Shown: positions 45,901 through 53,863, counted from the stretch's first letter. The stretch: DNA of 64,000 bases from Thermoanaerobaculia bacterium (GCA_030431255.1 JAUIJL010000024.1:62001-126000); one strand, 5' to 3'. Numbers and translations: made by a program. The notes: generated by a model not told the origin, from the letters alone.

Positions 45901-46118
45901 AATAGCTGCTCGTCTAAACGGTGGATTCCCGGTGCTTCGGGAATCATCAGCCGCTTGCCGTGGCCCGGCCAGATTCTGAGGAAGGCCGCGGGAAGCGCCA
46001 ATCCCAGTGCGGGACTGGCGGAAGACATATTCGAGGTACCGGGAGATGGACGGGTTGAGCTCATGATCAAAACGCGCGATTCCGAAGGCGGGAGGGCCAT
46101 TGAGCGGAACCAACCCAC
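42951..46118 (-). CDS. STAND-like ATPase with C-terminal TPRs and possible degenerate cyclase domain
   Basis: A protein of up to 1055 residues. P-loop VEGPLGSGKTAATWKGL at about 225 and Walker B TVVIDDVQVAG at about 310 mark a STAND/AAA-type ATPase. The C-terminal half (about 550-1040) is made of TPRs (DYSTAMDYFDQAEETLKMAG and similar). Residues about 60-205 resemble the C-terminal half of a class III nucleotide cyclase (GGIFVTGYVASWLEGRF, SGRRIPIFEVLGR), with the metal and catalytic residues not visible. Such cyclase-ATPase-TPR proteins are common signal transducers. The start is uncertain: 46118 (GTG), 46100 or 46064 are all possible and none has a good ribosome-binding site. Confidence 0.8.
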   Translation of the reverse strand: MGWFRSMALPPSESRVLIMSSTRPSPGTSNMSSASPALGLALPAAFLRIWPGHGKRLMIPEAPGIHRLDEQLFGVHPLQGRAEVFEIALGLAFDLRARVPEPEWGQIPGMLIFPGNLLLSDNAPEIVPNQLFEDLDRSDPKLEAGGIFVTGYVASWLEGRFHLGTENLWAAPSGRRIPIFEVLGRVAEVVPWHNRTLLGRQGRVSRPDVEAQLREGFQQPILRVEGPLGSGKTAATWKGLQGQKQWLGLGRRPLGTDELGLGLATALGACSGGTDREAPDSSRLGTLSFEGRVDWLCTAAEVAELRLGAPPTVVIDDVQVAGAADQELLLHLADSRRFRQACSLVLIGRSAGPSSASPALDPLPLVQVPAMSESEMQELFGELIQNIELGEAVSRRFFRAAAGYPFAFEEGIIRLLHQNKLRSVYGSYFFAGKDNQGYEASERLVRHAAAEAERLGASLAVRMLALADQAIDPGHVALAAQRFNADVESHWYLPFLEAGWLELDAGPAPRGSRQQEGPRVRFVVPALAHALHQTVSDEGRGELRHALGSVLAGSVRDEVKWSAYRLMAGSPEALPPLLEFSRTSTGVVSTREEVFFALWREHKEATERGADRKTELQILWALLPLARRLGKLGELEKELDRAVDLARGDGQKWVPMVALQSELSMERGDYRQAESGLREALSASEGLGQQRRATLFIRLGALLQREQRYEEANQVFRQLLSVVDRTGTTALGATCRYYLGNIALQQKKIEEARELHRAAAEVRRQTGLHKPLGDSLSALGYVALTEGDYSTAMDYFDQAEETLKMAGAEPLDLSVVYLGKGQALGQLGEITRATKPLRAALEAREDRPNKVDEAAARLQVAKNLLALNQLPNALEEVRKAHFQLSLTEEISLLGDVELFLGRVLLKQNDLKAAKEHLHQALQIHGKHDAEQELAEGRSWLVELAIQQADPDALQVHGAELRGLLENLEFPPRGEQLYYRLYRGFLWLKNHDLPAPDPMPYLRRAYQELMRKTNYLKPERRHAYLYQVKEHQDILNRAAQHHISLPVLTVKVEDLL

Positions 46119-46154
46119 CGACGGCTCGGTAAAGAAACGATTTCAGTCGAACTC

Positions 46155-46163
46155 TGCTAGTAT
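46155..46163 (+). promoter_or_regulatory. Extended -10 promoter candidate before the 178-residue gene
   Basis: TGCTAGTAT fits the TGN-TANNNT extended -10 pattern, 135 bp ahead of the ATG at 46298. No good -35 is visible. Confidence 0.35.
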
Positions 46164-46297
46164 GACCGAAGCTGTCGCTTCTCGACAGCACTTTCCGCTC
46201 TTGGTTCTTACTGCAAAAATCGTGCAAGGTTCGTGCGACGCTTGCTCACCTTCCTCGCGATCCAGCCTGAGCTTCACCCCGCCGGAGGATTCCAGCC

Positions 46298-46834
46298 ATG
46301 AAACCGCGTTTAGATAATCGACTCTACTACTTCACCGTTGAGGACGAGAGCCTCCTCGGCGAGACCTTCCCGCGATTCGGGGAAGATACCTATGCCATCG
46401 CCTATAAGGTGATGGGCACGGAAGACGTCTTCGTGACCACCGCCGAGACCAAGGACGCCATGGAGCGCCACGACGTGCCCCACAACCGCTTGGCGGAAGA
46501 AGACGGCATTCGAGTCGCCATCCACCATACGGAGCTTTCCCGTGAAGAGCTCGGCGACTATGAGGACGCGCTCAAAGCGTTGGCTCTCTCCTACCGCTCG
46601 ATCGGCCTGTTGTGCGTGGGTGTCAACGGCGACAAAGTCGACTTGACCGACGGTGCCAAGGCCTATTGCTACTTCACGGCTCCCGCCGGCCATACCTTCC
46701 TGTGGCGCAGCTTCAGATCCCGCGACGAAGCGATCGAATACGTCGAGGATCGCTATCCCGAAGACGATGAAGCCCTCGATTGGGCCCGCAGCCTGCCCCT
46801 CGATTCCGCCGAGCTTTTGGTCAGCTACCACTGA
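46298..46834 (+). CDS. Acidic protein of unknown function
   Basis: A 178-residue, acidic, soluble protein with no signal peptide or membrane helix. I do not recognise a family. The sequence has mixed alpha/beta character (YYFTVEDESLLGETFPRFGE, YAIAYKVMGTEDVFVTTAET, SIGLLCVGVNGDKVDLTDG) and ends in LLVSYH. GGAGG lies eight bases before the ATG and third codon positions are GC-rich, so the gene is convincing. It sits 75 bp upstream of xseA in the same direction, separated by short tandem repeats. Confidence 0.75.
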   Translation: MKPRLDNRLYYFTVEDESLLGETFPRFGEDTYAIAYKVMGTEDVFVTTAETKDAMERHDVPHNRLAEEDGIRVAIHHTELSREELGDYEDALKALALSYRSIGLLCVGVNGDKVDLTDGAKAYCYFTAPAGHTFLWRSFRSRDEAIEYVEDRYPEDDEALDWARSLPLDSAELLVSYH

Positions 46835-46852
46835 CCGTCCACGGCTCGTCCG

Positions 46853-46908
46853 AAACCCTGAGCCCTGAGCCACCTAGAACCCTGAGGCACCTAGAACCCT
46901 GAGCACGC
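46853..46908. repeat. Short direct repeats upstream of xseA
   Basis: The unit AACCCTGAGGCACCTAG (17 bp, 46878-46894) is preceded and followed by degenerate or partial copies (AACCCTGAG at 46854 and 46895, CCTGAGCCACCTAG at 46864). The array ends one base before the GTG start of xseA, and CTAGAACCC recurs just inside the gene. Confidence 0.7.
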
Positions 46909-46909
46909 C

Positions 46910-48358
46910 GTGGGATTCCTAGAACCCACCTACCGGGTCTCTGAGCTTACCGACGAGATTCAAATGGTGTTGGGCGAGGCCTTTCGCGGTCTCTGGGTCA
47001 AGGGAGAGGTGCGCCGACCGCGCGCCAGCCAGCGGGGACATCTCTACCTCGAGCTGATCGAGAAGGGGAACGGCGACCAGATCGTCGGCAAGCTCGACGG
47101 CGTGATCTGGCGCACCGATCACCAGCGCATCCGCCGGCAGCTGCGGGCCGACGATCAAGAGATCCGGGACGGCATGGAGATCCGCTGCTTCGGCGGATTG
47201 GACTTCTATGGTCCGGGGGGTCGGCTGCAATTCGTCGTCCGTGAGGTCGACCCGCTCTTCACCTTGGGCCGCTTGGAGCGCCGCCGGCGCGAGACCCTGG
47301 CGGCGTTGCAGCAGAGCGGGCTGATGGAGCTCAATCGAGGCCTGGCCCTCAACCCTTTGCCCCTCAGCATCGGCTTGGTGACCTCCGCCGACAGCGCCGC
47401 GTACCACGACTTCATGACCGGTTTGCGGGACAGTGGTTACGGCTTCCGGGTGGTTTTTGTACATGCGGCCATGCAAGGGCCATCGGCCGAGCGGGAGATC
47501 CCCAGCGCCCTCGAGCTGCTCGGCGGAGCGCGGCTCGACGGTCGGGGCCTCGACTTGGTGGTGCTCATCCGCGGGGGCGGCTCGAAGACGGATTTGGCGG
47601 CCTTTGACAGCCGCGCCGTCAGCGAGGCGATCTGCCGGTGTGAGATTCCCGTTTTCTGTGGGCTCGGTCATGAGATCGACCAGAGCATCGCCGATTTGGT
47701 GTGTCGTCTCTCGCTCAAAACGCCGACCAAGGTCGCCGAGCAATTGGTGGATTCGGTGTCGGATCAAGAAGCCTATTTGCTGGATTTGCAACAGGGCATT
47801 CTCGACGCGGCTGCGCACCGGCTGCGCACCGCCCGGGAGCAGATGGGACGGGTGGAGCCCTTGGCGCGCCTGGCCGGAGCCCGGTTGCGACATCAGCAAG
47901 ACGGCTTGCGCGCCCTGAGCGAGCGGTTGGTACGGTCGAGCCGGAGATTGCTCCAGGGATACGAGCAACGTCGGCGAGAGGCCATTGAGGATCTGGTCCG
48001 CGCGGCGCAAGGCCGGCTTCAGCGGGCGAGCGGCCTGCCCGGACCCTTGGCTCGGCAAATCGTGGGAGCCGCCGGCTCTCGGCTGAGCCGGCATAGGGCC
48101 GAGCTCGACGGCATCGAGCGTTGGTGCCACAGCTCGGCGCCTGAGCGTCTGCTGGAGCGGGGCTTCAGCCTGACCTACGATGCCCAAGATCGTCTCGTCA
48201 GCCGACCGGATCAGGTACGATCTGGGGATCGACTCACGACCCGCTTGGCCCACGGGGCCATCGTCAGCACGATCGACGGGGTGACGACCCTGGAGGTCCC
48301 GGAAGCCGAAGGCGATTCCGAGCAAAGGAATCAAACCCAAAACGAGCGGGCCGACTAG
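46910..48358 (+). CDS. xseA: Exodeoxyribonuclease VII large subunit
   Basis: A 482-residue catalytic subunit of exonuclease VII, which degrades single-stranded DNA from both ends. The N-terminal OB-fold part starts YRVSELTDEIQMVLGEAFRG with LWVKGEVRRPRASQRGHLYL. The nuclease domain shows SIGLVTSADSAAYHDFMTGL, LVVLIRGGGSKTDLAAFDS and PVFCGLGHEIDQSIAD, the conserved Gly/His motifs. Downstream is the long coiled coil that binds XseB, then LLERGFSLTYD. GTG is used as start at 46910, the only start that retains the conserved N-terminus; the ribosome-binding site is weak. xseB follows after 54 bp. Confidence 0.96.
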   Translation: MGFLEPTYRVSELTDEIQMVLGEAFRGLWVKGEVRRPRASQRGHLYLELIEKGNGDQIVGKLDGVIWRTDHQRIRRQLRADDQEIRDGMEIRCFGGLDFYGPGGRLQFVVREVDPLFTLGRLERRRRETLAALQQSGLMELNRGLALNPLPLSIGLVTSADSAAYHDFMTGLRDSGYGFRVVFVHAAMQGPSAEREIPSALELLGGARLDGRGLDLVVLIRGGGSKTDLAAFDSRAVSEAICRCEIPVFCGLGHEIDQSIADLVCRLSLKTPTKVAEQLVDSVSDQEAYLLDLQQGILDAAAHRLRTAREQMGRVEPLARLAGARLRHQQDGLRALSERLVRSSRRLLQGYEQRRREAIEDLVRAAQGRLQRASGLPGPLARQIVGAAGSRLSRHRAELDGIERWCHSSAPERLLERGFSLTYDAQDRLVSRPDQVRSGDRLTTRLAHGAIVSTIDGVTTLEVPEAEGDSEQRNQTQNERAD

Positions 48359-48412
48359 GCATCAAGGCCAGTCGTCGCGAGATCAGCACAAGAAACCGTA
48401 GGAGCCGGTGCC

Positions 48413-48625
48413 ATGAGCAGCACTTCCGACACCCCGAGCTTCACCGACGCTATGCAAGAGCTTGAAGCGATTCTCAACCGTATCGACAACGACACCGTCG
48501 ACGTCGATCGATTGGCCAAGGAGCTGCGCCGAGCCACGGATCTGCTCGAGCTGTGCCGTGGCAAGATCCACAAGGCGGAGGTCGAGGTCAGCCAGATCGT
48601 CCAGAAGCTGGAATCCGACGGCTAG
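48413..48625 (+). CDS. xseB: Exodeoxyribonuclease VII small subunit
   Basis: A 70-residue helical protein, the usual XseB length. SFTDAMQELEAILNRIDND and VDVDRLAKELRRATDLLELC are typical; it coats the coiled-coil arms of XseA and is needed for activity. AGGAG lies eight bases before the ATG. The TAG stop is part of the first unit of a palindromic tandem repeat (48617-48740): the last two codons and stop (GACGGCTAG) are repeated downstream. Confidence 0.94.
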   Translation: MSSTSDTPSFTDAMQELEAILNRIDNDTVDVDRLAKELRRATDLLELCRGKIHKAEVEVSQIVQKLESDG

Positions 48626-48740
48626 GCTCCGCCTAGCAAGACGGCTAGGCTCCGCCTAGTAAGACGGCAGGCTCCGCCTAGCAAGACGGCAGGCTCCGCC
48701 TAGCAAGACGGCTAGGCGTTGCCAGTAAGACGGCTAGCAA
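48617..48740. repeat. Palindromic 22-23-bp tandem repeats overlapping the xseB stop
   Basis: Five units plus a partial one of consensus GACGGCTAGGCTCCGCCTAG + CAA: 48617-48639, 48640-48662, 48663-48684, 48685-48706, a diverged unit 48707-48728 and a short remnant 48729-48740. The core CTAGGCTCCGCCTAG is a perfect stem (6 bp) around a 3-base loop. The first unit includes the stop codon of xseB. Each transcript copy would form a small hairpin. Confidence 0.9.
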
Positions 48741-48935
48741 ACGGGCTGCGAAGGGGCTCGAACCGCCGAGATTGACTTTCAGGACGTAGGGTCGGGGCTT
48801 GCCCCCGACCGGGCTTGGGTCGGCTCGGCAAGGCCTCGCCTCTCGGGCGGGGACGAGCCCCGCCCCTACGCAAGCTCTGCCGACATCACGGGTGTCGGCT
48901 AGACGAGCAAGACGGCAAAACGCGAGGAGCTTTCT
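48741..48935. other. Intergenic remainder before the histidine kinase
   Basis: Together with the repeats at 48617-48740 this makes a gap of about 310 bp. It carries the second 84-bp palindromic element (48786-48869), a stretch GACGAGCAAGACGGC (48902-48916) that looks like a stray piece of the upstream tandem repeat, and the AGGAG (48925-48929) of the next gene. Confidence 0.7.
48786..48869. repeat. 84-bp palindromic intergenic element, copy 2
   Basis: It begins GTAGGGTCGGGGCTTGCCCC and ends CGGGGACGAGCCCCGCCCCTAC, the same length and arm structure as 28675-28758 and with the same preceding bases (GGAC). The centre (GGCAAGGCCTCGCCT) matches the other copy only loosely. Confidence 0.8.
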
Positions 48936-50069
48936 TTGGACGCTCACATCATCCACGACAGAACCCGGGGCTGGGGTTGGATCCTCTATCTCTGCGCGTG
49001 GGTGTTGATCGCCTTGCTCTTCGCCTTCGGGCGATCCCCTGGGCCGGGTGCCTCGAGCGTCACCGGGTGGGTCGTCACCGCCGAGCTTTGTCGTTGGTTG
49101 CTGTGGGCGGCGCTCGCCCCCGGAATCTTGCGCTCGACCCGATGGATCGCGCGTCGACGGGGAGCTTTCTTCAGCCCGGTCGGAAAGACGTTGCTCCACG
49201 GCTTGGCCGCCCTGGCGTTCACCCTCGCCGCGACCGGCGTGCTCACCCTGGCTTTCACCGGGTTGCGGGCGGCCCAAGGCGGATCGGCGGGTGACGGTTC
49301 CATAGAGGCCGCTTTCCACCAAGCGCCGCTTTTCTACAACCTGCTGACCTACCTGGTGCTCGTGACCGCCATCCTCGCCGCACGGAGCTTCGACCGTTCC
49401 CGGGGCCGGGCGTTGCGGACCACCGCCCTCGAAGCCCAATTGGCACAGGCTCGCCTCCAGGCCTTAAAAGCTCAGCTGCACCCCCACTTCTTATTCAACA
49501 CCTTGAACGCCATCTCGGCGCTGATGCACCGTGACGTCGAATCGGCGGATCGCATGATCGCCTTATTGTCGGATCTCCTGCGGGTCTCCCTCGACAAAGA
49601 CGATCGGCACCAAGTCAGCCTGCGGGAAGAGCTGGAGATCCTAGAGCGCTATTTGGCGATCGAACGGATTCGCTTTCGAGACCGCTTGAGAATCGAGATC
49701 GATGTGGAGCGGCCTTGTTACGACGCCCTCGTTCCGCGGCTGATCCTTCAGCCTTTGGTGGAGAATTCCGTCATCCACGGCATCGCCCTTCAGTCCACCG
49801 CCGGCTTGATCGCGATCCGCGCTCGGCGTAAAGGCAACCGCTTGGCGGTCTCCGTGGCGGACGATGGTCCGGGTTTGTTGGAAGAGCCCCCGCTGCGGGA
49901 AGGGGTCGGCCTCTCCAATACCCGAGCCCGCCTGGCGGAGCTCTACGGCTCCGACCATCGATTGGCTCTAGAGCGAGCCGCGGTCGGTGGGTTGGAGGTC
50001 AACATCGAGGTGCCGTTCGAGCAGCAGCCCCGCTTTCCCCGAAGAACCGACGACCTCTCCGACACCTGA
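48936..50069 (+). CDS. LytS-type sensor histidine kinase
   Basis: A 377-residue protein with four hydrophobic segments (about 10-175) and a His_kinase domain: [20 protein letters not shown] holds the phosphorylated His in the H-P-H-F-L-F-N box, followed by [16 protein letters not shown] (N-box), [10 protein letters not shown] and [11 protein letters not shown] (ATP-binding G-boxes). It belongs to the LytS/YehU group that normally pairs with a LytTR response regulator, but no such regulator is adjacent. The start is TTG at 48936, supported by AGGAG six bases upstream. Confidence 0.92.
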   Translation: MDAHIIHDRTRGWGWILYLCAWVLIALLFAFGRSPGPGASSVTGWVVTAELCRWLLWAALAPGILRSTRWIARRRGAFFSPVGKTLLHGLAALAFTLAATGVLTLAFTGLRAAQGGSAGDGSIEAAFHQAPLFYNLLTYLVLVTAILAARSFDRSRGRALRTTALEAQLAQARLQALKAQLHPHFLFNTLNAISALMHRDVESADRMIALLSDLLRVSLDKDDRHQVSLREELEILERYLAIERIRFRDRLRIEIDVERPCYDALVPRLILQPLVENSVIHGIALQSTAGLIAIRARRKGNRLAVSVADDGPGLLEEPPLREGVGLSNTRARLAELYGSDHRLALERAAVGGLEVNIEVPFEQQPRFPRRTDDLSDT

Positions 50070-50095
50070 AATTCCTATCCCCCGGAGCAGCAGCG

Positions 50096-51406
50096 ATGAT
50101 CCGAAACGTAATCGGTTGGATGACCTCCCACAAGTGGGCGACCCTGTTGCTCATGGTCTTGTTGCTCGTCGTCGGTGTATTTGTCGTGCTCTCGGCTGAG
50201 GATCCGTCCGTTCGACCCGCGGCGGATCTGAGCCACGTAGGCCCCACCACCGGACCGACGACGCTCCGGGACGTGGTGGTGGTGGGCAACAATTGGGACG
50301 GCACTGCCGACGTCTTCGATCCGGTCACCTTCGAGGTGGTGAAGCGCTTCGATGTGGTGCCCGACTTCGAAGAACGCATGGACGAGGTGAATTCCGGCCG
50401 CGTCCGTCGATTGTTCTTCCGCCTGATCCGCAACGTCATCGGTGAAGGCAACAACCAGTTGGTGGACGATATGTTCACCTCCCACGACGGCCGATTTCTC
50501 TACGTGTCGCGGCCCAGCTTTGCCGATGTGGTGGCGATCGACGTGCTGACCGGCGAGCCGGCGTGGCGCACCAAAATCGAAGGCCATCGTTCCGATCACT
50601 CCGCGATCTCTCCGGACGGAAGAATCTTTCTGGTGTCCGCGTCCACTGCCGGCAAGGTCCAAGCGATCGATACCGCCACGGGCGAGATCGTGGGTGGATT
50701 CGAATCCGGCGACCAGCCCCATGAATCCACCTACTCCCGGGACGGCAAACGGATCTACCACGCCAGCATCGGCAAGGTGTATGTGCCGACCACCTCCAAG
50801 CTTTGGGATTGGATCAAAGGCGACCGATATTTCCAGATTGTCGACGCCGACACCTACGAGGTGATCCGCCGTGTGGACATGCGCGAGAAATTGGAGGAAT
50901 TCGGCTTCCCTTGGCACGACTCCGCGGTCCGGCCCATGGCCATCAGCCCTGACGAGCGCTTCGTCTACCTGCAGATATCCCTATTCCACGGTTTCTTCGA
51001 ATACGACGTGGAACAAGACAAGATCACCCGCAAAGCGGACCTCCCGATTCCCGACGAGGTGGCGAAGCTGGATTACGGTGACTACCAGCTGAATTCCGCC
51101 CACCACGGCATCGCCATCAATGAGGCGGGCACCAAGCTGTGCGTGGCCGGCACCATGTCGGCCTATGCCGCGATCGTGCATCGCGACACCTTCGAGCACA
51201 AGATCATCCCCGTCGGGCCCAAACCCTATTGGTCCACGGAAAGTGCCCATGGAGATCATTGTTATGTCTCGGTCAGTGAGCAGGATCGGGTCGCGGTGAT
51301 CTCTTGGGATCTGGAGGAGGAGGTCGCCAGCGTGCCCGTCGGCGACCACCCGCAGCGAGTGCGGACCGGAAAAATGTTGCTGCCCCCGGCTCCGAGCAAT
51401 TCCTGA
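50096..51406 (+). CDS. Membrane-anchored YncE-like beta-propeller protein
   Basis: A 436-residue protein with an N-terminal membrane anchor (about 14-33, [20 protein letters not shown]) and a periplasmic beta-propeller. Repeats read like YncE/lactonase blades: [60 protein letters not shown] and [20 protein letters not shown]. Function unknown; such proteins often bind ligands or partner with surface proteins. It starts 26 bp after the histidine kinase, so the propeller may be its sensory partner or target; inference only. Confidence 0.85.
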   Translation: MIRNVIGWMTSHKWATLLLMVLLLVVGVFVVLSAEDPSVRPAADLSHVGPTTGPTTLRDVVVVGNNWDGTADVFDPVTFEVVKRFDVVPDFEERMDEVNSGRVRRLFFRLIRNVIGEGNNQLVDDMFTSHDGRFLYVSRPSFADVVAIDVLTGEPAWRTKIEGHRSDHSAISPDGRIFLVSASTAGKVQAIDTATGEIVGGFESGDQPHESTYSRDGKRIYHASIGKVYVPTTSKLWDWIKGDRYFQIVDADTYEVIRRVDMREKLEEFGFPWHDSAVRPMAISPDERFVYLQISLFHGFFEYDVEQDKITRKADLPIPDEVAKLDYGDYQLNSAHHGIAINEAGTKLCVAGTMSAYAAIVHRDTFEHKIIPVGPKPYWSTESAHGDHCYVSVSEQDRVAVISWDLEEEVASVPVGDHPQRVRTGKMLLPPAPSNS

Positions 51407-51422
51407 CCCTGCGTTTCGTCTT

Positions 51423-51971
51423 GTGCACCTGCCGAAGCTGGTCATCAGCCTGCTCGTTTTCGGATTCGGATCCTTCCAGATCTATCAGGCCACATTTTTC
51501 GACTACGAGCCGGTGCTCGCGAAGGTCGTCGAATCCCACAAAACCACTCGTTCAGGCTCTGCCGACCGGCCGGGTCGAACCAGATATTCTTTTAAATACG
51601 AGTATGTGCTCGAGGGCCAGACCTACACTTCCGATCGCTACACCTACGCAGGTTGGGACAAGTCGGAAGCCGTTTGTAAACATAAATCCGGGGATTCAGT
51701 CGTCGCCTATGTCGATCCCCGAAATCCAGAGCGTGCGCTCATCAAAACCGAGCTTTCCGGATTTGTGGTGGCCCTTGCGGTTCTCGGATTTTTGATGTTG
51801 ATCCAAACCGGCTTCGGTTACTTTTTGGAGAGCTTTCCGGAAAAAGCTTCCGATCCATTGCGGGAGATCGAGCGATGGATGGGTGCTGCCTTGGGGTCGA
51901 TGATTTTCTTCGGGGGCATTGGATACTTTATTTTCATTTTGATCTACGTCGGGTTGTCCGACTGCGCTTGA
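51423..51971 (+). CDS. DUF3592 membrane protein
   Basis: A 182-residue membrane protein with an N-terminal helix (LPKLVISLLVFGFGSFQIYQ), an extracytoplasmic beta-rich domain with YEYVLEGQTYTSDRY and VVAYVDPRNPERALI (the Y-V-DP-x-NP-x-x-A signature of DUF3592), and two C-terminal helices. Function unknown. The GTG start at 51423 lies 16 bp after the propeller gene. GC is a little lower than in the neighbours (for example around 51560-51960), which may hint at a different history. Its 3' end overlaps a small gene on the other strand. Confidence 0.82.
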   Translation: MHLPKLVISLLVFGFGSFQIYQATFFDYEPVLAKVVESHKTTRSGSADRPGRTRYSFKYEYVLEGQTYTSDRYTYAGWDKSEAVCKHKSGDSVVAYVDPRNPERALIKTELSGFVVALAVLGFLMLIQTGFGYFLESFPEKASDPLREIERWMGAALGSMIFFGGIGYFIFILIYVGLSDCA

Positions 51972-52222
51972 CGCTGGGCGTGATCCGCGTCGGATTCTCC
52001 GCTTGCCTCCGGGCCCGGGTGTGAGTCCCGCGTCTCGGGGTCTTCCACCTTCCGCTTCCCTGGATACAACTTGCTCGACGCCACCCGCCGCCACCCGGGA
52101 CCGCTCAGCTGCTCGGGCTTGGAATCGCGGTCGCCCTTCTTCCTGATCAGGACGCCCTTGCCACGGCCGAAGATCAGCGCCCAGGCGAGAGCGATCCACG
52201 CGAAGATGATCCAAAACCCCAT
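51944..52222 (-). CDS. Small membrane-anchored protein of unknown function
   Basis: A 92-residue protein with one N-terminal helix (MGFWIIFAWIALAWALIFGR) followed by a basic then polar tail rich in Lys, Arg, Ser and Glu. GGAGG lies six bases before the ATG, which is the best argument that it is real. Its last nine codons overlap the 3' end of the convergent DUF3592 gene. No family recognised. Confidence 0.6.
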   Translation of the reverse strand: MGFWIIFAWIALAWALIFGRGKGVLIRKKGDRDSKPEQLSGPGWRRVASSKLYPGKRKVEDPETRDSHPGPEASGESDADHAQRQAQSDNPT

Positions 52223-52256
52223 ATTCGACCTCCGTCCGTATTTTCCTTTGACGTCG

Positions 52257-53405
52257 TTACCTTCTGACGTCGCTTCCCGCCGATGTCGAGCTCCCGCTGA
52301 CGTCGCCGAGCTCCCGGGCTCGCGCCAATCGTTTCTCCGTGACCTCGATCCACTCCGGGTTGGGTGCCGACGCCTGGCGTAGGGTCCGGAGGCTCCGCTC
52401 GAGAATCGCTGCCGCTTCGGAAGATCGACCGATCTCGGTCAAACAGGATCCTAACCGGCTGGAGGCGAAAGCGGTCAGTGCATGGCCTTCGGGCAGCGAG
52501 GTCCGGCGAAGGTCGACGGCCCGCTGGGCAGGGGGCACGCAGCGATCGGCCCGGCCGAGCTCCGCATGTCCGGCGGCCAAGCTGAGCAAGAGGTGGGCTA
52601 GGCGTGGGTGATCGGTGCCGAGCACCGTTTCCGCCACTTTGAGGTTGAGCTCCGCCAGCTCCACGGCCTGCGAAAATCGACCGGCCCTGCCGAGCACGGA
52701 CACCATGTTGTGGCGCACGTGCAGGGTTGCGATATGGCGCGGCCCGCGTACGCGGCTTTGGATGTCCAACGCTTCGCGAGCGGCGGAAATCGCGGTCTCC
52801 GCGTCCCCGAGCTCGATGATCGCCACCGCCAGGGCGGTCAGATGCTCGGCACGTGCAATGGCTTTCTCCGCATCCTCGGCATCCAACAACGACAACGCCT
52901 GACGATGGGCATCGACGGCCTTCTGGAAGTCCCCTTGGCTGAAGTGCAGGCTGCCCAAGCGCAAAAGGGTCGACACCAAACCCGACGTATCCTGCGGGTC
53001 GGGCCCGCGGGCGCGTAGGTCGAGTGCCCGTTGAATCTGCTGGGTGGCCTCCTCGAATCGATCCAGGCTCGACAGCGATTCCCCGAGCATCTCCGAGTGG
53101 TCGGCCAAAACAGCCGGCGATTCGCCGGCGAGCTCGGCGAGGGCCGACGTTTGCTGGAAAAGAGCGACGGCGGATTCGAATTGCCCCTGCTGGTAGAGAA
53201 GCGTCCCCAGCCGTAGCCCCAACTCAGATGCTTTTTTCGCCAGCTCGACGGTTCCGAGCCCGTTCTGCACTTCCGTCCGCGTGCGGCTGAAGACTTCCAA
53301 CAATCTGGCCAGCACCTTGGAGTCCGGCTCGTAGAGACGGCGGGTTCCCTCGATCAAGACCTGCTTATCCGTTTCCGGTAGGTCGAGCTCGAGCACCGAC
53401 GCCAC
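52257..53405 (-). CDS. TPR protein of unknown function
   Basis: A 382-residue cytoplasmic protein made almost wholly of TPR units, e.g. GTLLYQQGQFESAVALFQQT, LGSLHFSQGDFQKAVDAHRQ, LGDAETAISAAREALDI and LLSLAAGHAELGRADRCVPP. The N-terminal 45 residues are outside the repeats. It starts with GTG at 53405; no strong ribosome-binding site supports it, and the true start could be a little downstream. The pattern is like the TPR sensor halves of larger regulators, but no effector domain is attached. The divergent neighbour is a small protein gene. Confidence 0.85.
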   Translation of the reverse strand: MASVLELDLPETDKQVLIEGTRRLYEPDSKVLARLLEVFSRTRTEVQNGLGTVELAKKASELGLRLGTLLYQQGQFESAVALFQQTSALAELAGESPAVLADHSEMLGESLSSLDRFEEATQQIQRALDLRARGPDPQDTSGLVSTLLRLGSLHFSQGDFQKAVDAHRQALSLLDAEDAEKAIARAEHLTALAVAIIELGDAETAISAAREALDIQSRVRGPRHIATLHVRHNMVSVLGRAGRFSQAVELAELNLKVAETVLGTDHPRLAHLLLSLAAGHAELGRADRCVPPAQRAVDLRRTSLPEGHALTAFASSRLGSCLTEIGRSSEAAAILERSLRTLRQASAPNPEWIEVTEKRLARARELGDVSGSSTSAGSDVRR

Positions 53406-53546
53406 GGTCTGCGACTACTTGGTCACTTGGAACTGTTCCCACATCGCCAACGCGGTAATCTTGCCTAAGGTCGCCACGATTAGTGATCGGTTTGGCCTGC
53501 TCCTGCCGTATGTCTGCACTCCCGAAGAACTTCTAGGAGATCCCCA

Positions 53547-53762
53547 ATGACCATGGATGAAATCGTCGACGAGCTCCACCAGCAGCGTGCGGAAGAGATG
53601 GAACGCTTCAACTTCGACCCAGAAGCGTTTTGTCAACACCTTAAGGAGCAGGAGAGGCTTTCCGAAAAACTGCTGGTTTCTCCTCCCGAAACTCCGCCGA
53701 GCCTTGAGGTCCAGCGGACTCGCGCTGCTCGTGGTGAGCCCAGGCGAGCCGAACGCACATAG
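53547..53762 (+). CDS. Small antitoxin-like protein
   Basis: A 71-residue protein (MTMDEIVDELHQQRAEEMER then FNFDPEAFCQHLKEQE). The layout (D-E-I-x-E-L-x-x-x-R, F-N-x-D, L-K-x-Q-E) matches a widespread family of very small hypothetical proteins that often sit beside toxin or mobile genes; antitoxin function is only a suspicion. AGGAG precedes the ATG by about nine bases. No toxin gene is evident next to it. It could be a remnant of such a pair. Confidence 0.6.
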   Translation: MTMDEIVDELHQQRAEEMERFNFDPEAFCQHLKEQERLSEKLLVSPPETPPSLEVQRTRAARGEPRRAERT

Positions 53763-53829
53763 TTTTGATCTGGAGCCCCAAGAGCGATTTGAGCAAAGAT
53801 CCCTAGTTGGAAGGACTTGTAGTCCCATC

Positions 53830-53863
53830 AAAAAAAGCCCGCGACGTTGCCGTCGCGGGCTTT
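53830..53863 (-). terminator. Rho-independent terminator
   Basis: GCCCGCGACG (53837-53846) and CGTCGCGGGC (53851-53860) form a perfect 10-bp stem with a TTGC loop. On the minus strand it is followed by a run of seven T, so it ends transcription of the H-lectin-like gene at 53910. Confidence 0.9.

Noticed and set aside
46919-48340. Long minus-strand open frame (473 codons) opposite xseA
   Set aside because: It is antisense to the clearly conserved xseA; the product is rich in Gln, His and Arg and has no recognisable fold. Long shadows are expected in GC-rich genes.
48745-48775. TRNA-like T-arm sequence (GGTTCGAGCCCC on the minus strand)
   Set aside because: The arm does not close into a proper 5-bp stem, and no acceptor stem, anticodon arm or D-arm can be folded around it.
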